Of a DNA stretch of 15,105 nucleotides, positions 14,651 to 15,105 are shown piece after piece (positions within the stretch are counted from its first letter, which is position 1; every line of letters begins with the position of its first letter). The stretch lies in NCBI GenBank assembly GCA_012036375.1, contig JAAUOI010000034.1, positions 1 through 15,105 on the forward strand. Direction: 5' to 3'. Origin of the DNA: Allobrachymonas sp. GTDB lineage: Bacteria; Pseudomonadota; Gammaproteobacteria; Burkholderiales; Burkholderiaceae_C. The notes below the pieces were generated by a model. The model ran no database searches. It was not told the DNA's origin and saw nothing but the letters and a program-made list of their open reading frames with translations. The translations under genes and the position numbers were made by a program.

Positions 14651-15105
14651 TTACGTGGAATGCGGCCGCAAATGTTGATGCGCTGCTGCGATAACGGCAC
14701 TTGTGAGCCGCGCAGCCTGCGCAGATTCTTGGCTCCAATGATGCCAATACAGGGGCACATCCACATGCAGCTTGGGAAACAAATCCACCAAACTCCCAGC
14801 CTCCAAATCGCCGCGCCATTGCAAGCGAAGTTGCACATCGGCTTGCAAGCCCCAGCCCAAGCCTTGCAGCATGGCCAGGTGATAGGCATCGCCTGCGGGC
14901 AGGTAGTGGCGCGGGTAGCTCGCATCTTTCAGATCGAAAGCCTCTAGGAGGAAACGATCTTGCAGATGGTCTTTGGTGTTGAAGCACAGGGCGGGGATTT
15001 GCAAGAGCGCGGGGGCATTCGAGCTACGTTTTTGCTGCGCACGCTTTGGCGATGCTGGGTGCTCCAAGGCAGTGGTAGCGCATGGTGCCCAGCGGCTGCG
15101 CAATA
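14651..15105 (-). CDS. argP: ArgP/IciA-type LysR regulator, C-terminal part, one frameshift
   Basis: About 150 residues of the effector-binding domain are visible; the DNA-binding half lies beyond the right edge. ALLQIPALCFNTKDHLQDRFL, LPAGDAYHLAMLQGLGWG and the near-terminal SLVDLFPKLHVDVPLYWHHW match ArgP-family C termini, where E. coli has GELIDLTPG and LYWHRF. At the extreme right, AQPLGTMRYHCLGAP lies in another frame; removing one A of the run at 15045-15047 joins it. ArgP (LysG/IciA) senses lysine or arginine and activates argO/lysE exporters and other genes. The pairing with tag is by position only. The family call is good; the exact gene symbol is less certain. Confidence 0.75.
   Translation of the reverse strand, partial: LRSRWAPCATTALEHPASPKRAQQKRSSNAPALLQIPALCFNTKDHLQDRFLLEAFDLKDASYPRHYLPAGDAYHLAMLQGLGWGLQADVQLRLQWRGDLEAGSLVDLFPKLHVDVPLYWHHWSQESAQAARLTSAVIAAAHQHLRPHST

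Overview
The window looks like chromosome of a betaproteobacterium, most likely Burkholderiales and close to Comamonadaceae. The evidence is the gene order yqgE-ruvX-pyrR-pyrB-pyrC', the protein sequences, and an intergenic repeat that resembles one I remember from Comamonadaceae. No rRNA or tRNA gene and no CRISPR array is visible. The first ~590 bases do not fit the rest. They are richer in G+C, and a LOG-family gene is cut off where they begin. They hold a structured leader and a short ORF that may be the start of an IS110-type transposase. This is an insertion junction or a chimeric assembly.

Layout. (1) 590-4901, minus strand: a tightly overlapping operon read yqgE > ruvX > pyrR > pyrB > pyrC' (a dihydroorotase relative without its metal site) > LOG-family gene (truncated). 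(2) 5016-6973, plus strand: a LexA-type SOS box, then a PD-(D/E)XK nuclease gene and a complete cytosine-5 DNA methyltransferase gene overlapping by one base, which makes a compact restriction-modification-like pair. (3) 7009-8360: a perfect 36-bp palindrome containing a consensus LexA box, then a Y-family translesion DNA polymerase. (4) 8508-11992: a class III nucleotidyl cyclase fused to an FHA domain, a single-domain rhodanese, and htpG behind a convincing heat-shock promoter. (5) 11993-12476: gene-poor, with one copy of a dispersed repeat and a short relic resembling an IS30 transposase start. (6) 12477-13862: a lipoprotein of RCC1-like repeats with two cysteines per repeat, interrupted by an in-frame TAG. 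(7) 13998-15105, minus strand: tag (3-methyladenine DNA glycosylase) behind the 3' end of an argP-like LysR regulator that leaves the window.

The most interesting feature is the SOS layout of 5.0-8.4 kb. Two LexA-type operators 2 kb apart precede a nuclease-methyltransferase pair and an error-prone polymerase. Placing restriction genes under LexA control would be unusual and suggests a damage-induced module.

Ten single-base frameshifts, mostly one missing base in or beside a short homopolymer, break conserved genes (yqgE, ruvX, pyrB, htpG, tag, argP). The reading continues perfectly in another frame each time, so I read them as sequencing or assembly errors rather than gene decay. Coordinates for these genes span the repaired reading.
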